A DNA stretch of 64,000 nucleotides from Microbacterium hibisci (GTDB taxonomy: Bacteria; Actinomycetota; Actinomycetes; Actinomycetales; Microbacteriaceae). The notes under the pieces are model-generated. The model made no database searches. It was not told where the DNA came from and was given only the letters and a program-made list of their open reading frames with translations. Shown one piece after another: positions 62,189-64,000 of the stretch. The stretch is taken from positions 209,601 through 273,600 of the forward strand of contig NZ_JADIJC010000002.1 of the NCBI RefSeq assembly GCF_015278255.1. Direction: 5' to 3'. The position numbers and the translations under genes are program-made. Position 1 is the stretch's first letter. Each line of letters opens with the position of its first letter.

Positions 62189-63868
62189 CTACTTGCGGTG
62201 GGCCGCGTAGTAGGCGAGGAGCGTGCGGGTCGAGGCATCCTGCGCGGCGATCGCCGCCTCGTCGCCCTCGATCGCGGGTGCGATCTGCAGAGCCAGCTGC
62301 TTGCCCAGCTCGACGCCCCACTGGTCGAACGAGTTGACGCCCCAGATCACACCCTGGGTGAAGGTGATGTGCTCGTACAGCGCCACCAGCTGGCCCAGCA
62401 CCGCGGGCGTGAGCGCGGGCGCGAAGATCGAGGTCGTCGGCTTGTTGCCGGCGAACGTGCGAGCCGCGACGAGCGCACCGGTGGTGCCCTCGGCCTCGAC
62501 CTCTTCGGCGGTCTTGCCGAACGCGAGCGCCTTGGTCTGCGCGAGGAAGTTCGACAGGAACAGGCCGTGCACATCGCGGCCGCCGTCCTCGAGCGGGTAC
62601 GCGGGGTTGGCGAAGGCGATGAAGTCGGCCGGGATCAGGCGCGTGCCCTGGTGGATCAGCTGGTAGAAGGCGTGCTGGCCGTTGGTGCCGGGCTCGCCCC
62701 AGAACACCTCGCCGGTGTCGGTGGTGACGGGGGAGCCGTCCCAGCGCACCGACTTGCCGTTGGACTCCATGGTGAGCTGCTGCAGGTACGCCGCGAAGCG
62801 GCTGAGCTGCTGCGCGTAGGGGAGCACCGCGTGCGACTGGGCGCCGAGGAAGTTCGAGTACCAGACGTTGAGGAGACCCATGAGGACCGGCACGTTGTGA
62901 TCGAGCGGCGTGGTGCGGACGTGCTCGTCGACGGCGTGGAAGCCGGCGAGCAGCTCGCGGAACACGTCGGGTCCGAGCTCGATCATGAGCGACAGGCCGA
63001 TGGCGGAGTCCACCGAGTAGCGGCCGCCGACCCAGTCCCAGAACCCGAAGGCGTTGACCGGATCGATGCCGAAGGCGGCCACCTTGTCGAGCGCCGTCGA
63101 GACGGCGACGAAGTGGTGGGCCACGGCATCGGTCTTCTGCTCCTCGCCGCCGTCGATCGCCCCCGAACTCTCCAGACCCGCCCAGAGCCAGTCGCGTGCG
63201 AGGCGCGCGTTGGTGAGGGTCTCGAGCGTGGTGAAGGTCTTCGACGCGACGATGAAGAGGGTCGTCTCGGGGTCGAGGTCCTTGGTCTTGTGCGCGAGGT
63301 CGAACGGGTCGATGTTCGATACGAAGCGGGCTTCGATGCCGGCCGTCGCGTACGGCTCGAGCGCCGCCGAGATCATGACGGGGCCGAGGTCGGAGCCGCC
63401 GATGCCGATGTTGACGATGTGCGTGACCTTCTTGCCGGTCACGCCCTTCCACTCGCCGTCGCGGACGCGGGTCGCGAACTCGGTCATGGCCGTCAGCACC
63501 GACTGCACGTCGGCGTCGATGTCCTGGCCGTCGACGACGAGCGCGGGCTGCGCGCCCGCCGGGCGCCGCAGTGCGGTGTGGAGCACCGCACGGTCCTCGG
63601 TGGTGTTGATGTGCTCGCCGGCGAGCATCGCGGCGTAGCGGTCCGCGACGCCCGTCTGCTCGGCCAGGCGCACGAGGGCAGCGAGGATCTCGTCGGTCAC
63701 GAGGTTCTTCGACAGGTCGACGTGCAGGTCGGCCAGCTCGAAGCTCAGGCGCTCGGCGCGGCGCGGATCGATCGCGAACCAGTCGCGCAGATCGGGGGCG
63801 AACGAGTCGCGGATCGAGCTGAGCTCGGCCCAGGCGGACGTGGTGGTGGCATCGACGGGAGCGGTCAC
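62189..63868 (-). CDS. pgi: Glucose-6-phosphate isomerase
   Basis: Cytosolic isomerase of 559 aa interconverting glucose 6-phosphate and fructose 6-phosphate. Both family signatures are present: [16 protein letters not shown] and [45 protein letters not shown] and [18 protein letters not shown] carry active-site residues. The length is normal for the long bacterial form. GTG 63868 lies 7 nt after TACCTT and follows AGGGGG, so it may be leaderless or weakly SD-led. Confidence 0.96.
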   Translation of the reverse strand: MTAPVDATTTSAWAELSSIRDSFAPDLRDWFAIDPRRAERLSFELADLHVDLSKNLVTDEILAALVRLAEQTGVADRYAAMLAGEHINTTEDRAVLHTALRRPAGAQPALVVDGQDIDADVQSVLTAMTEFATRVRDGEWKGVTGKKVTHIVNIGIGGSDLGPVMISAALEPYATAGIEARFVSNIDPFDLAHKTKDLDPETTLFIVASKTFTTLETLTNARLARDWLWAGLESSGAIDGGEEQKTDAVAHHFVAVSTALDKVAAFGIDPVNAFGFWDWVGGRYSVDSAIGLSLMIELGPDVFRELLAGFHAVDEHVRTTPLDHNVPVLMGLLNVWYSNFLGAQSHAVLPYAQQLSRFAAYLQQLTMESNGKSVRWDGSPVTTDTGEVFWGEPGTNGQHAFYQLIHQGTRLIPADFIAFANPAYPLEDGGRDVHGLFLSNFLAQTKALAFGKTAEEVEAEGTTGALVAARTFAGNKPTTSIFAPALTPAVLGQLVALYEHITFTQGVIWGVNSFDQWGVELGKQLALQIAPAIEGDEAAIAAQDASTRTLLAYYAAHRK

Positions 63869-64000
63869 GCCCCCTAAGGTACCCGCGCCGATGCGCCCGG
63901 TGGCTTCGTGTTGCTCACCGATGGCGGGTGTGCGTTGTGAGCCGGCCGTGCGCCCGTCGCAGCCCGGCGGTCGCCCGCGGCCCGCCTCCCATCGCAGCTT
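63869..64000. other. Right-edge intergenic sequence
   Basis: It contains the pgi promoter region (TACCTT on the minus strand at 63881-63876). Beyond that I see no gene, repeat or clear signal up to the end of the window. Confidence 0.6.

Overview
The window is very GC-rich, densely coded actinobacterial DNA. Codon use, LacI-type sugar operons, gene order and the frequent heptamer GGATGCC suggest Microbacteriaceae, probably Microbacterium or a close relative. This is inferred from style, with no database search. I see about 60 protein genes, one tRNA-Arg and no convincing prophage, insertion sequence or CRISPR array. The outlook is a saprophyte feeding on peptides and plant cell-wall sugars.

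Layout. 1-8.2 kb (minus strand): a translationally coupled operon with a five-part peptide ABC importer, a proline iminopeptidase and an Xaa-Pro aminopeptidase. 8.3-9.5 kb: a class V aminotransferase-fold enzyme. 9.5-15.8 kb: a sugar ABC importer with a GH127 beta-L-arabinofuranosidase, divergent from a LacI regulator, with a promoter and operator visible between them. 16-18.4 kb: a DUF1992 protein, a sugar-nucleotide epimerase-like enzyme and an MpaB-type oxygenase. 18.5-32.4 kb: an arabinose island. It holds a YtfQ/RbsB-type ABC importer with two complete ATPases, two LacI regulators, araD-araB-araA and an aldose epimerase. Related palindromic operators link the importer to araDBA.

32.6-46.2 kb is mixed housekeeping: small stress proteins, an SDR, tRNA-Arg, L-serine dehydratase, a DUF559 protein, an HSP20 gene under a perfect CIRCE element, thymidine kinase, a DUF2804 protein, an ABC-2 exporter and a MarR regulator. 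46.2-50.3 kb: a DUF2207 membrane protein, a PIG-V-like mannosyltransferase bracketed by two 168-bp direct repeats, and a Nudix hydrolase. 50.4-56.3 kb: a secreted GH74 enzyme with two chitin-binding-type modules, a secreted HAF-like repeat protein, a LuxR regulator and a DUF899 protein. 56.3-63.9 kb: a secreted transglycosylase-like protein, a GMC oxidoreductase, a beta-glucoside-type PTS permease and pgi.

How it fits together. GH127 would release L-arabinose from arabinan-type oligosaccharides taken up by the first importer. The second importer would bring in the monosaccharide or its furanose form. AraA, AraB and AraD convert it to D-xylulose 5-phosphate. GH74 attacks xyloglucan outside the cell.

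The most unusual non-coding content is the 168-bp repeat pair with conserved TAACG-type boxes, several repeat families at gene ends, a ~74-bp repeat family on both sides of the DUF559 gene, and the GGATGCC excess. Many genes (at least 16) look leaderless, with a -10-like hexamer 6-7 nt before the start codon.
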